64,000 nt of DNA, taken from contig NZ_FPCC01000007.1 in assembly GCF_900116875.1 (NCBI RefSeq), forward strand, positions 62,001 to 126,000. The letters are read 5' to 3'. Under the pieces are notes generated by a model. That model did no database searches, was not told where the DNA came from, and was given only the letters and a program-made list of their open reading frames with translations. A program made the translations under genes and the position numbers. The DNA is from Butyrivibrio sp. INlla21 (GTDB taxonomy: Bacteria > Bacillota > Clostridia > Lachnospirales > Lachnospiraceae). Positions 1 to 13,412 of the stretch are shown here, piece after piece (position 1 is the stretch's first letter; the number at the start of each line of letters is the position of its first letter).

Positions 1-165
1 GTTATAGTCCTCGATAAGTTTCTTCTCGATTCCGTTATATGATCCTATATAGAAAATCTCATATCCTGCTTTCTTAAGAGCGGGAATAAGCGCTATATTG
101 GGTGTTACGTGTCCTGCGCTTCCGCCGCCTGTAAGCACGATTCTTTTGGTTTCATTGTCGCTCAA
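1..165 (-). CDS. murG: MurG, N-terminal part only (runs off left edge)
   Basis: Peptidoglycan lipid II synthesis: MurG adds GlcNAc from UDP-GlcNAc to lipid I at the inner face of the membrane. Only the first 55 residues are in the window. They contain the glycine-rich loop [12 protein letters not shown] near residues 12-23, which is the typical MurG N-terminal motif, followed by a Rossmann-like helix and a second strand ending in YIGS. The start is taken as TTG because it is preceded by AGAAGGA at 7 bases and no in-frame ATG exists; the nearby ATG is in another frame and stops at once. The gene sits downstream of an acyltransferase pair, separated from it by a terminator. Confidence 0.85.
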   Translation of the reverse strand, partial: MSDNETKRIVLTGGGSAGHVTPNIALIPALKKAGYEIFYIGSYNGIEKKLIEDYN

Positions 166-184
166 CTTCTGTTCCTTCTTCCAT

Positions 185-223
185 AAAAAATATTAAGGCA
201 CAAAGATTCAGTCTCTGTGCCTT
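185..223 (-). terminator. Intrinsic terminator after the SGNH-like gene
   Basis: A 12-bp stem (AAGGCACAGAGA with TCTTTGTGCCTT, one G-U pair) with a short loop is followed on the minus strand by AATATTTTTT. It separates the acyltransferase pair from murG, so murG probably depends on read-through or on a promoter that I cannot identify. Confidence 0.75.
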
Positions 224-236
224 ATAGTATACCATT

Positions 237-1331
237 TTATTCGGTAATTTCATACGTTAGCATGTCTTTTTCTTCGTACGGGACTATAAGCTCTTTCACG
301 ATCTTGTCGGAAAAATCTTTTACTCCGTCAAGCACTTCTTCGTAATTATCCAAAGTCATCTCGCCTTCCCCACTGACTATCTTATCAAGCATGAGCTTGT
401 TTATATCAGGCGAGAAATGAAGCGAGTCCATATAATATTCAAGGTTCGTAGCTATATCTCTGTCGTTCTGGAAGCAAAATACCCGCGCATTGTCATATTG
501 CAGAAGTGCCTTCGTTATCTCTTTTTCGTTATAAATATATGCATCTCTTTCGCCGGTCCTTACTATTCCGTCCCACCATAGCATGGAATATACAGGGTAA
601 AAGAAAATAAACTGTGTTTCCGGGTGAGAAGCGACCTCGCTTGTCAAAAGAGCTATATTCTTCTCAAGGTTTTCGGTGTAAGCGGTCTCTTCCATCATGT
701 CCTTGACTTCTCTTGGTCTGTAATATAGACCGAGCGCCATGTGGGGGCCGAATTCTTTCCACTTTGCCCAGTTGTAGGAAAGCCCTTCGTCGTAGCCCGA
801 TGATAAAGCATTGGCCAGCTGATAAGGTATCTTTTCAAAAAGAACATCCTTATTGAAAAGATACTGTACATCATTAAAGGGATTGTTGTCATACAGATAC
901 ATTGGGCAACCCGTTGATTCATAGGTTGTTTCTGCATCCGCAGACAGCGATGAAGGATCGATATTGTAAAAGACATATTTGATGTCATGATCCTTAAAGG
1001 CCTCGTCCAAAAGGTAGCACAGATCGGCTGTCGCGCCATATGATCTGATGGCTTTTATAGACTTTACATTGTAGGCTTCATCGTACCAGGCATTGTTGTT
1101 GTTCTCCATAACGGAAGAACCGACAATAAGCGCGTCATAGTCAAAGTTTCGAAGTGTTCCTATGCACTGATATTCTTTATCATTAAGAACGGCTTTCATT
1201 CCAAACCATGGCTTGTGAAAATGATAAAATGGATCAAACGCATAAACCACCGCTCCGATGGCTATCGCAAGCACTATCGCCGTTACGATAAGTCTTTTTA
1301 TGAAATTTGAAGAGTTGTTTTCTTTTTTCAT
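237..1331 (-). CDS. SGNH/DltD-like membrane-anchored protein, partner of MBOAT
   Basis: Unassigned 364-residue protein with one N-terminal membrane segment (about residues 11-31), so the rest is extracellular. The segment VGSSVMENN (Ser72/73) resembles SGNH block I, and DSLHF (Asp302, His305) resembles the Asp-x-x-His block V of SGNH hydrolases and DltD/AlgJ-like proteins. It lies 23 bases after an MBOAT acyltransferase gene, the usual arrangement for pairs in which the MBOAT moves an acyl group across the membrane and the SGNH-like protein transfers or removes it. The target (teichoic acid, exopolysaccharide or peptidoglycan) cannot be read from the sequence. The ribosome-binding site is weak, so translation is probably coupled to the upstream gene. 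Confidence 0.65.
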   Translation of the reverse strand: MKKENNSSNFIKRLIVTAIVLAIAIGAVVYAFDPFYHFHKPWFGMKAVLNDKEYQCIGTLRNFDYDALIVGSSVMENNNNAWYDEAYNVKSIKAIRSYGATADLCYLLDEAFKDHDIKYVFYNIDPSSLSADAETTYESTGCPMYLYDNNPFNDVQYLFNKDVLFEKIPYQLANALSSGYDEGLSYNWAKWKEFGPHMALGLYYRPREVKDMMEETAYTENLEKNIALLTSEVASHPETQFIFFYPVYSMLWWDGIVRTGERDAYIYNEKEITKALLQYDNARVFCFQNDRDIATNLEYYMDSLHFSPDINKLMLDKIVSGEGEMTLDNYEEVLDGVKDFSDKIVKELIVPYEEKDMLTYEITE

Positions 1332-1354
1332 AGTTCTTTTGTTTTATCCGATGA

Positions 1355-2869
1355 TCAGAATTTAAAGTAAATAAAGGTACTGACATTTGAAAGCGAAATG
1401 AATGACAAGATGAAAAGAATTGCATAAAAGGCCACTTCCTTCTTGCCATATCTTTCTTCTTTAATGATCTCCTGTGTATTCTTTCTTGTCATAACGAAAG
1501 CGCCGAGTGCAATATAGAAGATCATTGTGATCATTAAAACAGTGTCCGCGCTTCCTATTCCCAGCCTGGTGAAAACCTGCCTGAGCACGTAGTTCTCCGC
1601 CATCTCAAGTTTTCCTGCCGTTCTGGTAAGAAAGCCGGGGTATGTCCAGAAGAAAGCTCTTTTAAACATTCCGAATGCATGCGCCAGATCCTCCGATCTA
1701 AAGAACACAAGCGATACAACGAACATAAAAAACGTAAAGGCATTGCCAACGGCACGCGGAACGGTTAAGAGGGGATTTTCTCTAAATAAATATTTTTTCT
1801 TTTTACCAAGGCCGTCATCTACTCCGACTATTCCAAGGTCATCCCATACAACAAGAAGTCCCTGCATAAGTCCCCAGCAGATATATGTCCAGCCTGCGCC
1901 ATGCCACAGCCCGCTTAAGACAAATACTATAAGCACATTTATTATCGTACGGCGTTTTCCTTTTCTGCTGCCGCCGAGCGGTATATAAACATATTTAATG
2001 AAGAATCTGGAAAGCGTCATGTGCCAGCGCTGCCACAACTCTTTTGCCGTTGAAGCTTTGTACGGTGAGTTAAAGTTAACGGGAAGCTCTATACCAAGCA
2101 TCAGGCTTACACCGTTTGCCATATCACAGTATCCCGAAAAATCAAGGTATATCTGGAATGTATATGCGAGCATGACTGCAATCACCGTCAGAGTGTCGAG
2201 GTAATATGCCTGTTCAAATCCGTAATTTGCCATTCTTGCAAGCGTATCTGCAAGGATAACCTTTTTGGAGAGACCTATGATAAAGGATTTTAGCCCTTTC
2301 GCGAAATTATCGGCGTCAAAAGTTCTTTTTCCTTCGTCCCTAAACTGGTCGATCATCTCTTTATGAAAGGCTATGGGACCTTGAATGAGCTTGGGAAAAT
2401 AAACGGTGTACAAAACGTATTGCAAAAAAGGATAATGTTCTGCCTCGCCGTTTGCTCTGTCCACAATAAAAGATATCTGTCCGAATGTAAAAAAGCTGAT
2501 TCCTATCGGCATAATGATCTCTTTTACAGAAAAATTTGATCCTATTACTGCATTTATGTTATCTACGAAAAATCCAAGGTACTTAAAATAGAATAAGAGC
2601 CCTAAGTTAAAGAGCACTCCTATAACTTTGAGCGCTTTAAGCGTATTCTCTTTTGACCTTGTCATTATGAAACTAAGCAGGTAATTTACACAGATACTGA
2701 TGACGAGCACGATCAGGAATGACGCGCCGAATGTGTAATAGAAATACAGTGACATAAGAGTCAGAAACCCGTCTGCCACTGTATTTTTATGAATTCTGTT
2801 AAGCATGTGCCATCCCGCCAAAAGGACAGGCAGGAAAAGCAATATAAATTTAAAGGAATTAAAGCCCAT
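1355..2869 (-). CDS. MBOAT family O-acyltransferase (AlgI/DltB type)
   Basis: Multi-spanning 504-residue membrane protein of the membrane-bound O-acyltransferase family. The family signature is clear: FPKLIQGPI, YLDFSGYCDMANG, WQRWHMTLSRFF and then SGLWHGAGWTY (about residues 320-330), whose histidine is the catalytic residue of the family. It probably passes an acyl group (for example acetyl) to an extracellular polymer with the help of the SGNH-like protein downstream. The start is ATG with GGAGAT seven bases before it. No dltA or dltC lies nearby, so D-alanylation of teichoic acid is less likely than O-acetylation of a polysaccharide; that is inference. Confidence 0.9.
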   Translation of the reverse strand: MGFNSFKFILLFLPVLLAGWHMLNRIHKNTVADGFLTLMSLYFYYTFGASFLIVLVISICVNYLLSFIMTRSKENTLKALKVIGVLFNLGLLFYFKYLGFFVDNINAVIGSNFSVKEIIMPIGISFFTFGQISFIVDRANGEAEHYPFLQYVLYTVYFPKLIQGPIAFHKEMIDQFRDEGKRTFDADNFAKGLKSFIIGLSKKVILADTLARMANYGFEQAYYLDTLTVIAVMLAYTFQIYLDFSGYCDMANGVSLMLGIELPVNFNSPYKASTAKELWQRWHMTLSRFFIKYVYIPLGGSRKGKRRTIINVLIVFVLSGLWHGAGWTYICWGLMQGLLVVWDDLGIVGVDDGLGKKKKYLFRENPLLTVPRAVGNAFTFFMFVVSLVFFRSEDLAHAFGMFKRAFFWTYPGFLTRTAGKLEMAENYVLRQVFTRLGIGSADTVLMITMIFYIALGAFVMTRKNTQEIIKEERYGKKEVAFYAILFILSFISLSNVSTFIYFKF

Positions 2870-2914
2870 TTGCTATCTCCATGATATCTGATTCATGAAG
2901 AGTATAACACAGTT

Positions 2915-4589
<1,675 letters not shown>

Positions 4590-5516
4590 ATGGCTAAAAA
4601 GAATATTTTTTTGAAGCTAGGAATTGCATCTGCGCTTTTCAGCGGCATTTATGCTTTCAGTAATTATATTTATAAAATTTCTTCTTTTCCGCACCAGCAC
4701 AAGGACAGTGATCCCGACTTTTCTCCCGAGATCACAGGCGGAAGGATGTTTATCAGAAATCACCCCGACAAGAGAGATATGTATATAGACAGCATTGACA
4801 GCCTCCGTCTTCACGCTTCTTACATCCCGTCTGAATCGGAGAGTCATAAATATGTTATCCTTATCCACGGTATCTGGAATAATTCGGAATACTGCGGTAT
4901 CTATGCCAAGCATTATCTCGAAAGAGGCATCAATTGTCTCCTTCCGGACCTTAGAGGCTTTGGTAAGAGCGAGGGTAAATACGTTGGTTACGGCCTTGAT
5001 GACAGGCTTGATATCATGGAATGGATCTATTGGATCGTTAAAAGAGATCCCGATGCACATATTCTTTTACACGGAATGTCCATGGGTGCTGCAACAACAC
5101 TTATGACCACGGGCGAAAGACTTCCTTCAAACGTTAAGGCGGCGATATCCGACAGCTCTTATTCAAGACTTGTTGAGCAGTTTGCTTCTTCGTACAAATT
5201 ATTCAAGGGCTCATTTGTTCCGCTTCCGATAGCTCTTTTTGTATCAAGGATCGTGATCCTGCTTCGTTCGGGATTTGATATCAACAAAGTCAATCCCGTT
5301 GACGCGGTTAAAAGATCTGAGACACCGACACTCTTTATTCACGGTGATGACGACACTTTGATCGATCCTCATATGTGCTCCATTCTGTATGAGGCTGCGA
5401 AATGTCCCAAGAAATACTGCATGATCCTTGGTTCGGGTCATATCGAAGCTGTTGTAAAAGATCCTGAGAATTTCTGGGGTAAGATCCGTACGTTCCTTGA
5501 ATCTACTGAGTTTTAA
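4590..5516 (+). CDS. Alpha/beta hydrolase, membrane-anchored
   Basis: 308-residue alpha/beta-fold hydrolase of the BAAT/AXE or YqkD-like type. The N-terminus (residues 7-28) is a hydrophobic anchor or signal segment. LIHGIWNNSE (about 91-100) is the oxyanion loop, HGMSMGA holds nucleophile Ser164, GDDDTLID (about 252-259) holds the acid, and GSGHIEA holds His284: a complete catalytic triad. The natural substrate is unknown. The chosen ATG has AGGAAGGA before it; an in-frame upstream extension exists but lacks a ribosome-binding site and is of low-complexity AT-rich composition. It is followed directly by a terminator, so it is monocistronic. Confidence 0.85.
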   Translation: MAKKNIFLKLGIASALFSGIYAFSNYIYKISSFPHQHKDSDPDFSPEITGGRMFIRNHPDKRDMYIDSIDSLRLHASYIPSESESHKYVILIHGIWNNSEYCGIYAKHYLERGINCLLPDLRGFGKSEGKYVGYGLDDRLDIMEWIYWIVKRDPDAHILLHGMSMGAATTLMTTGERLPSNVKAAISDSSYSRLVEQFASSYKLFKGSFVPLPIALFVSRIVILLRSGFDINKVNPVDAVKRSETPTLFIHGDDDTLIDPHMCSILYEAAKCPKKYCMILGSGHIEAVVKDPENFWGKIRTFLESTEF

Positions 5517-5537
5517 GAAGATAATTTCCAATTAGCA

Positions 5538-5572
5538 TAAAAGACGTAGCTAAAAAGCTGCGTCTTTTTTTG
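5538..5572 (+). terminator. Intrinsic terminator
   Basis: Stem AAAAGACGTAGCT / AGCTGCGTCTTTT with an AAA loop, followed by a run of T. The flanking A-tract makes it potentially bidirectional, serving also the convergent AEC transporter gene. Confidence 0.85.
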
Positions 5573-5604
5573 TTTTATTATAAAAATCAATAATCAAAAA
5601 AATC

Positions 5605-6609
5605 TTATACAAGTCCCAATGATTTTAATATAAAGAGCCAGAAAGTCAGTGAAAACGAGCATCCGAAGGTCGTAAGCATTACAATGCTGCTACTTAACAC
5701 GCCGTCGTGTCCCATACTCTTGGCCATAATATAGCAGCTGACTGTTGTTGCAGAGCCGAGCATTACGAGTATCGCGATAAGCTGCTCTCCGGAAAAGCCT
5801 AACTTAACCGCTATTGGCAAAAAGATTGCCACAAGTACAAAGAGTTTAATTATTGATGCAATAACTGCCGGCTTTACTTCCTTTAATGCTTTCTTTATAT
5901 CAAAAGCCGCTCCCATTGCCATAAGTCCGAGCGGAGTAGCAAGTCTTGCTACATTTCCGACAAGTGTTTCAAATATTTTCGGCTGCGGAATATGTAATAT
6001 CGACCATAGCATTCCAACAAAAATTCCTATAATGATCGGATTTTTTATTATTCCTACAGCGGTACTTTTTATCAGCTTGCTCTTTTCGCTTTTTTCAACC
6101 GCGTTTCCGGACGCGTCTTTTTCTTTTGCCGAAAAAGCTTCTTCACTGTCATTTGCTGTAACCATAAGGATTATGACTGCAAAGATATTGTAGAGAGGAA
6201 CGCTTCCAAGTATCATAAGGGGTCCCATTCCGGAACTCATTTCGCCGTAAATATTTTGGATAAATGCTATCCCGAGAAGAGCTGCGCTACTTCTGTAAGC
6301 GCCTTGGATAAATTCTCCTCTTTTAGCTTTTTCTTTTACAATGAATTTGGAAATCAAAGATATAACAGCTATGCTGAGTGCTGTTACAAAGAAACAGAAT
6401 AAAACAAATTTTCCATCCCATGTGCCCGCAAAATCCTGACTCGCAAGATCTTCAAACACCAATACGGGGAGTGCTATCTTAAAAACAAATTTATTCATCC
6501 ATGAGGATGCTTTTTCATCAATGATGCCGAGTTTATTGAATATATAACCCAGCACCATCAAAAGAAATATCGGTAATGTGACGTTTAAACTAAAAATTAA
6601 ATTATCCAT
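5605..6609 (-). CDS. AEC family transporter (auxin efflux carrier type)
   Basis: 334-residue membrane protein with about ten hydrophobic segments in two halves, the layout of the AEC/PF03547 permeases. N-terminal PIFLLMVLGYIFNKLGI and the central NPIIIGIFVGML are typical of the family. Bacterial members export or import organic anions such as malate, malonate or amino-acid derivatives, but the substrate cannot be predicted. The central cytosolic loop (about 150-185) is charged and variable. It follows the exonuclease III gene by 24 bases on the same strand, and may share its transcript. Confidence 0.85.
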   Translation of the reverse strand: MDNLIFSLNVTLPIFLLMVLGYIFNKLGIIDEKASSWMNKFVFKIALPVLVFEDLASQDFAGTWDGKFVLFCFFVTALSIAVISLISKFIVKEKAKRGEFIQGAYRSSAALLGIAFIQNIYGEMSSGMGPLMILGSVPLYNIFAVIILMVTANDSEEAFSAKEKDASGNAVEKSEKSKLIKSTAVGIIKNPIIIGIFVGMLWSILHIPQPKIFETLVGNVARLATPLGLMAMGAAFDIKKALKEVKPAVIASIIKLFVLVAIFLPIAVKLGFSGEQLIAILVMLGSATTVSCYIMAKSMGHDGVLSSSIVMLTTFGCSFSLTFWLFILKSLGLV

Positions 6610-6633
6610 AATCTCGCTTCGTATGATCCGGTC

Positions 6634-7395
6634 TTATTTTAATATTATGCCTACGGGGCAGTGATCGGATCCGAGAGCCTCGCTGTAAATCTTTGCGTCC
6701 TCAACTTTTGACATGAAATCTTTGGATACAATAAAGTAGTCAATACGCCAGCCGGCGTTCTTTTCCCTTGCATGGAATCTGTATGACCACCAGGAATATG
6801 CTCCTTCAAGGTCAGGATAAAAATATCTGAATGAATCAACCAGATCTGAAGAAACAACATTATCAAACTTAGCTCTTTCTTCGTCTGTAAATCCGGCATG
6901 TCCCCTGTTGCTCTTGGGATTTTTAAGGTCGATCTCTTTATGTGCTACATTAAGATCTCCGCAATAGATCACCGGTTTTTTCTCTTCGAGTTTCTTGATG
7001 TATTTAAGAAAATCATCTTCCCAAACTTGTCTGTACTCTAGTCTTGAAAGGTCTTCTTTGGCATTGGGAACGTAAACCGTTACCAGATAATAATCAGGAT
7101 ACTCGGCAGTTATAACTCTTCCTTCATGGTCATGTTCTTCTATTCCCAGACCATATGTAACCGATATCGGCTTTTCTTTTGTAAAAATAGCGGTTCCTGA
7201 ATAGCCTTTCTTTTCAGCGTAGTTCCAGTATTCTTCATATCCCGGAAGATCCATCTTGATCTGTCCTTCCTGAAGCTTCGTTTCCTGAAGGCAGATCACA
7301 TCAGGATTTTCTTTTTCCATAAATTCCTGAAAACAGCCTTTTGATACGCAGGCTCTCAGCCCGTTAACATTCCATGATACAAGTTTTATTCCCAT
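6634..7395 (-). CDS. xth: Exodeoxyribonuclease III (AP endonuclease)
   Basis: 253-residue Mg-dependent AP endonuclease/3'-5' exonuclease of the ExoIII/ExoA family, acting in base excision repair in the cytosol. Motifs in order: SWNVNGLRA at the N-terminus, [10 protein letters not shown] with the metal-binding Glu, GDLNVAH with the catalytic Asp and Asn, IDYFIVS, and SDHCPVG with the catalytic Asp-His pair at the C-terminus. Length is standard. It starts two bases after the stop of the upstream GGDEF gene, so the two are translationally coupled. Confidence 0.97.
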   Translation of the reverse strand: MGIKLVSWNVNGLRACVSKGCFQEFMEKENPDVICLQETKLQEGQIKMDLPGYEEYWNYAEKKGYSGTAIFTKEKPISVTYGLGIEEHDHEGRVITAEYPDYYLVTVYVPNAKEDLSRLEYRQVWEDDFLKYIKKLEEKKPVIYCGDLNVAHKEIDLKNPKSNRGHAGFTDEERAKFDNVVSSDLVDSFRYFYPDLEGAYSWWSYRFHAREKNAGWRIDYFIVSKDFMSKVEDAKIYSEALGSDHCPVGIILK

Positions 7396-7397
7396 TC

Positions 7398-8855
7398 TTA
7401 GATGTTTCCTTTTATTCGTTGTAAGCTCTCATCCGTCTCTTTTAACATCTGACGAAGTGAGAGATTCTCTTCATAGCTGAATTCGCAGATTGAATACTGC
7501 AGGTGGTTGATATATCTCTTGGATTCACTAAAGAGCTTGGTATTTTGAACCGACATCTCCTCGCGAAGCGCCTCTGAGCGATCTTCATCATCGGTTATCT
7601 CTATAACCGCAAATTCATCGCCTCTGATCCTTCCGATAATACAATCGTCAAATACCTTCTGTAGAATATCCGCAACCTTTTTAACAACGCGGTCTCCCTC
7701 TTCATGACCGTATATATCATTTATGTTTTTGAGAGATTCCATGTTTATGTATGCTACTATCGCGGTTTTTCCTTCGTTGAAGTTTTCTTTCAAAAGGTCA
7801 TATGCCTTTGCAAAGAATCCTCTTCTGTTAAGTCCTCCGGTGAGATAATCCTGATCTCCTATATGATCGAGAACCGAGTCGTCTCTTGCGAGCTCTTCCT
7901 GCACATCATAAAGTTCTTCTCTTGTCTCCTGCAACTGTCTTTCAAGATATGATAATCTTGAAATGCCGGTAAGTATACCTGTTATACTGTCAAAAAAGTT
8001 ATCTATCAGGAATTTCTTATGGAAATCCACGATCATTGCACCAAGCTGACAATCTCCGACAAAAAGATTTCCCATGATAAGCACTTTGTTACTATCCCTG
8101 GTAAACAAAGAAATAATTTCACTTGTCTCGGTCTCAAGCTTACCGTCATCAAAAAGTGCTTCTTTTCCGTTGATTATTGCAGCCTTTACGCCTATTTTCT
8201 CCGGAATCTTCCATGTATTCTTCTCATTGTTTTTGACTTTTTTATCATAAAGGAAAATTCCACAGTCTTTTAGTCCGTTCTCCAAGGCTATATTTGTAAC
8301 TACCTTGTAAGAAGCCTCAGATTCATATTTTCTGTGAAGAATCTTTCTTCCGATCTCTGCTATATTTATAAGTGCCTTGTAATCGGGTTCAGGATTAAAT
8401 TCAAATTTTTGATTGGGTTCTGCAGGCGGAAGTACCTGATTCTTTACATAGAAAATCGCATCGCAAACAGCTTCATATCCAAGCTGTTCGAAATGCTCTT
8501 TTTCATTTTCCACCTGATTAACGCATGTATAACCTTCTTGTTCCGACAATGTAAGTAAGGGAATATCTTTGAATTTGTTCAGGAATGCTTCTTTCCTTAA
8601 GATAGTCACATTCTTGCCTATTCTCTCTATGTCAACAAGAATGACATCGAAACTAATCTGCTTGGCATAGTCAAAAAGGGCATTGTACTGATAATCGAAA
8701 TCATCATCTTTAGCTGTACCTTTTTTGCTGCAAAGTTTTTTACCCGGCATAATGACAAGGGTTACTTCCTTGTCATTAGCCGCTTTTACTGCACCCATGC
8801 ATATTTTCTTTACTATTTCATCTTCAGGTTCAGAAACTAACAGTCCAATATTCAT
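7398..8855 (-). CDS. Cytosolic GGDEF-domain protein, probably catalytically degenerate
   Basis: 485 residues without membrane segments. Residues 1-140 look like the first lobe of a LacI/periplasmic-binding-type sensor ([23 protein letters not shown]). Residues about 160-300 may be a GAF-like domain, 303-325 is a short coiled coil, and 330-485 is a GGDEF domain. In that domain the signature is RGDEF (411-415) and the first metal-binding aspartate is replaced: [13 protein letters not shown] in place of the usual DLDxFKxIND. The EEGDRV helix is kept. I infer loss or strong reduction of cyclic-di-GMP synthesis and a receptor or GTP-binding role. It lies 25 bases after gyrA and in front of exonuclease III, so it may be co-transcribed with them. 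Confidence 0.8.
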   Translation of the reverse strand: MNIGLLVSEPEDEIVKKICMGAVKAANDKEVTLVIMPGKKLCSKKGTAKDDDFDYQYNALFDYAKQISFDVILVDIERIGKNVTILRKEAFLNKFKDIPLLTLSEQEGYTCVNQVENEKEHFEQLGYEAVCDAIFYVKNQVLPPAEPNQKFEFNPEPDYKALINIAEIGRKILHRKYESEASYKVVTNIALENGLKDCGIFLYDKKVKNNEKNTWKIPEKIGVKAAIINGKEALFDDGKLETETSEIISLFTRDSNKVLIMGNLFVGDCQLGAMIVDFHKKFLIDNFFDSITGILTGISRLSYLERQLQETREELYDVQEELARDDSVLDHIGDQDYLTGGLNRRGFFAKAYDLLKENFNEGKTAIVAYINMESLKNINDIYGHEEGDRVVKKVADILQKVFDDCIIGRIRGDEFAVIEITDDEDRSEALREEMSVQNTKLFSESKRYINHLQYSICEFSYEENLSLRQMLKETDESLQRIKGNI

Positions 8856-8880
8856 TGAGTCCCCTCACAGTCAAAGTATA

Positions 8881-11433
8881 TTAAACTTCTTCTTCGCTTA
8901 CATCTTCGATATCGTCAAGCTCTTTATCTCCGTCGGAGATTTTCTCTCTGACTTTGGCTATCTTGGCAACCGTAACATCCTTATCAAGGTTGATCATCTT
9001 AACACCGGATGTAACTCTTCCGTGAACGGTAATCTCATCCATTCTCAGCTGAATGATAATACCGGCACTTGTGATCATCATGATCTCGTTATCGTTGTTT
9101 ACTGCTTTGACGCCGATTACGGAACCTGTCTTTTCAGTGATCTTATAACACTTAACACCTTTTCCGCCTCTGAACTGGCTGTGGAATTCATCTAGAGTTG
9201 TTCTCTTTCCATAACCTTTTTCGGAAACGATAAGAAGTGAATCTCCCTGAGTATTGAGCTGCATTCCTACAATCTCATCTGTATCATCGAGCATCATTCC
9301 TCTTACACCCATTGACGATCTGCTGGTTGTACGAACATCGCTCTCAGCAAAGTGGATACACATTCCGTTCTTGGTAACAAGGAATACTTCTGTATCCTGC
9401 TTAAGTGTCTTAACTTCTATAAGTTCGTCATCATCTCTTAAGTTGATGGCTGCAAGTCCTGTCTTTCTTACATTTGAGAAATCTACGATAGGTGTCTTTT
9501 TAACAGTACCCTTCTTGGTAACCATGAACAGACACTTATCTTTGTCCTCAAAGTCTTTTACAGGGATCATTGCCGTTATCTTTTCTCCGGGCGCAAGCTG
9601 AAGGAGGTTGACGATAGCCATTCCTCTTGATGTTCTTGATGCCTCGGGAATCTGATAAGCTTTAAGTCTGTAAACTCTTCCGGTGTTGGTAAAGAACATA
9701 ACGTAGTTATGTGTTGTTGTCATAAGGATATCTTCCACAAAGTCATTGTCGATCGTGGTGATTCCCTTAATTCCTTTGCCTCCGCGGTTCTGAGCTTTGA
9801 AGTTATCGATAGACATTCTCTTGATGTATCCTAAGTTTGTCATTGCGATAACGGTATTAACGTTGGGAATGAGATCCTCCATATCGATGTCGGAATCGTC
9901 ATGTCCTATCTGAGATTTTCTGTCATCTCCAAACTTGTCGGAAATCTCTGTAATCTCAGTCTTGATTACTCCAAGAAGGAGCTTTCTGTCTGCAAGAATT
10001 GCCTTTAATTCTTCGATTTTCTTTAAGAGTTCTGCGTGCTCCTGCTCAAGCTTGTCTCTTTCCAAGCCTGTGAGAGTACGAAGTCTCATATCAACAATGG
10101 CCTGTGCCTGAGCATCTGAAAGGCCGAAACGACCCATCAACTGCTCTTTTGCAATGGCAACTGTTTCACTTCCTCTGATAATCTTGATTACTTCATCGAT
10201 ATTATCAAGGGCAATGAGCAAACCTTCCAAAATGTGGTTACGCTCTTCTGCCTTGTTAAGATCATACTGTGTTCTTCTTGTAACTACTTCTTCCTGATGC
10301 TTGATGTAGTGCTTAAGCATCTCGGTAAGACCAAGAACTTTGGGCTGATTGTTTACAAGAGCGAGCATGATGATTCCGAAGGAATCCTGCATCTGAGTGT
10401 GCTTATAGAGCTTGTTGAGCATGATGTTAGGGTTAACATCATTTCTAAGCTCGATTACAACACGCATACCTTCTCTGTCAGATTCATCTCGAAGAGCTGT
10501 GATTCCGTCAAGCTTCTTGAGCTTAACAAGCTCAGCGATCTTGGAAATCATATTTGCCTTGTTTACAAGGTAAGGAAGCTCCGTAACAACGATTCTGTTC
10601 TTTCCGCCTGACATAGGCTCAATATTTGTAACGGCTCTTACTACTACTTTGCCGCGTCCTGTTCTGTATGCTTCCTCGGCACCTCTTGTTCCTAAGATGA
10701 TTCCTCCCGTAGGGAAGTCGGGAGCTTTAACGATTGGAAGAAGCTCCTCTATATCTGTTTCTCTGTCTTCAAGAACGCGGTTGTCTATCATCTTAACTAC
10801 CGCATTTATTACTTCGCGAAGGTTATGAGGAGGAATATTTGTTGCCATTCCTACTGCAATACCTGTTGTTCCGTTAACCAAAAGGTTGGGATAACGGCTG
10901 GGGAGTACTGTAGGCTCTTTCTCCGTTTCATCAAAGTTTGGAGTGAAATCTACGGTATCTTTATTGATATCGGCCGTCATCTCCATTGAGATCTTGGTGA
11001 GTCTTGCCTCTGTATATCTCATAGCGGCAGCGCCGTCACCATCCACGGAACCAAAGTTTCCGTGTCCGTCTACAAGACAGTATCTCATGGACCAAGGCTG
11101 AGCCATGTTAACCAAAGCACCGTAAATAGAGCTGTCACCGTGAGGGTGATATTTACCCATTGTATCTCCGACGATACGCGCACACTTACGATGCGGCTTG
11201 TCGGGACCGTTGTTGAGCTCTATCATGGAATACAGGATTCTTCTCTGTACGGGCTTAAGTCCGTCTCTTACATCGGGAAGCGCACGAGATGCGATAACAC
11301 TCATGGCATAATCGATATAATCTGATTCCATGGTCTTCTGAAGATCAACCTCTTTGATTTTGTCTATTGTAACCTTCTCAAAAACGTCATCTGACAGGTT
11401 ATTATTGTTGTTATTGTTATTATTTTCTGCCAT
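8881..11433 (-). CDS. gyrA: DNA gyrase subunit A
   Basis: 850-residue breakage-reunion subunit of gyrase. The catalytic tyrosine is Tyr140 in [11 protein letters not shown]. The quinolone-resistance region reads [17 protein letters not shown]: Ser101 matches E. coli Ser83 and Gly105 matches Asp87, a natural form in this group. The C-terminal half carries the beta-pinwheel repeats and the GyrA-box-like RGGKGIKG (about 546). The extreme N-terminus has nine consecutive Asn residues (4-12), absent from most GyrA proteins. The C-terminal tail is acidic. It follows gyrB by 26 bases in the leftward dnaA-to-gyrA cluster. Confidence 0.98.
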   Translation of the reverse strand: MAENNNNNNNNNLSDDVFEKVTIDKIKEVDLQKTMESDYIDYAMSVIASRALPDVRDGLKPVQRRILYSMIELNNGPDKPHRKCARIVGDTMGKYHPHGDSSIYGALVNMAQPWSMRYCLVDGHGNFGSVDGDGAAAMRYTEARLTKISMEMTADINKDTVDFTPNFDETEKEPTVLPSRYPNLLVNGTTGIAVGMATNIPPHNLREVINAVVKMIDNRVLEDRETDIEELLPIVKAPDFPTGGIILGTRGAEEAYRTGRGKVVVRAVTNIEPMSGGKNRIVVTELPYLVNKANMISKIAELVKLKKLDGITALRDESDREGMRVVIELRNDVNPNIMLNKLYKHTQMQDSFGIIMLALVNNQPKVLGLTEMLKHYIKHQEEVVTRRTQYDLNKAEERNHILEGLLIALDNIDEVIKIIRGSETVAIAKEQLMGRFGLSDAQAQAIVDMRLRTLTGLERDKLEQEHAELLKKIEELKAILADRKLLLGVIKTEITEISDKFGDDRKSQIGHDDSDIDMEDLIPNVNTVIAMTNLGYIKRMSIDNFKAQNRGGKGIKGITTIDNDFVEDILMTTTHNYVMFFTNTGRVYRLKAYQIPEASRTSRGMAIVNLLQLAPGEKITAMIPVKDFEDKDKCLFMVTKKGTVKKTPIVDFSNVRKTGLAAINLRDDDELIEVKTLKQDTEVFLVTKNGMCIHFAESDVRTTSRSSMGVRGMMLDDTDEIVGMQLNTQGDSLLIVSEKGYGKRTTLDEFHSQFRGGKGVKCYKITEKTGSVIGVKAVNNDNEIMMITSAGIIIQLRMDEITVHGRVTSGVKMINLDKDVTVAKIAKVREKISDGDKELDDIEDVSEEEV

Positions 11434-11459
11434 TTTTTTCCTCTGTTTACACCGGATTC

Positions 11460-13412
<1,953 letters not shown>

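Noticed and set aside
10162-10169. TGTTTCAC, a parS half-site within gyrA
   Set aside because: Only one half, inside a conserved coding region; an eight-base match is expected by chance in 64 kb.
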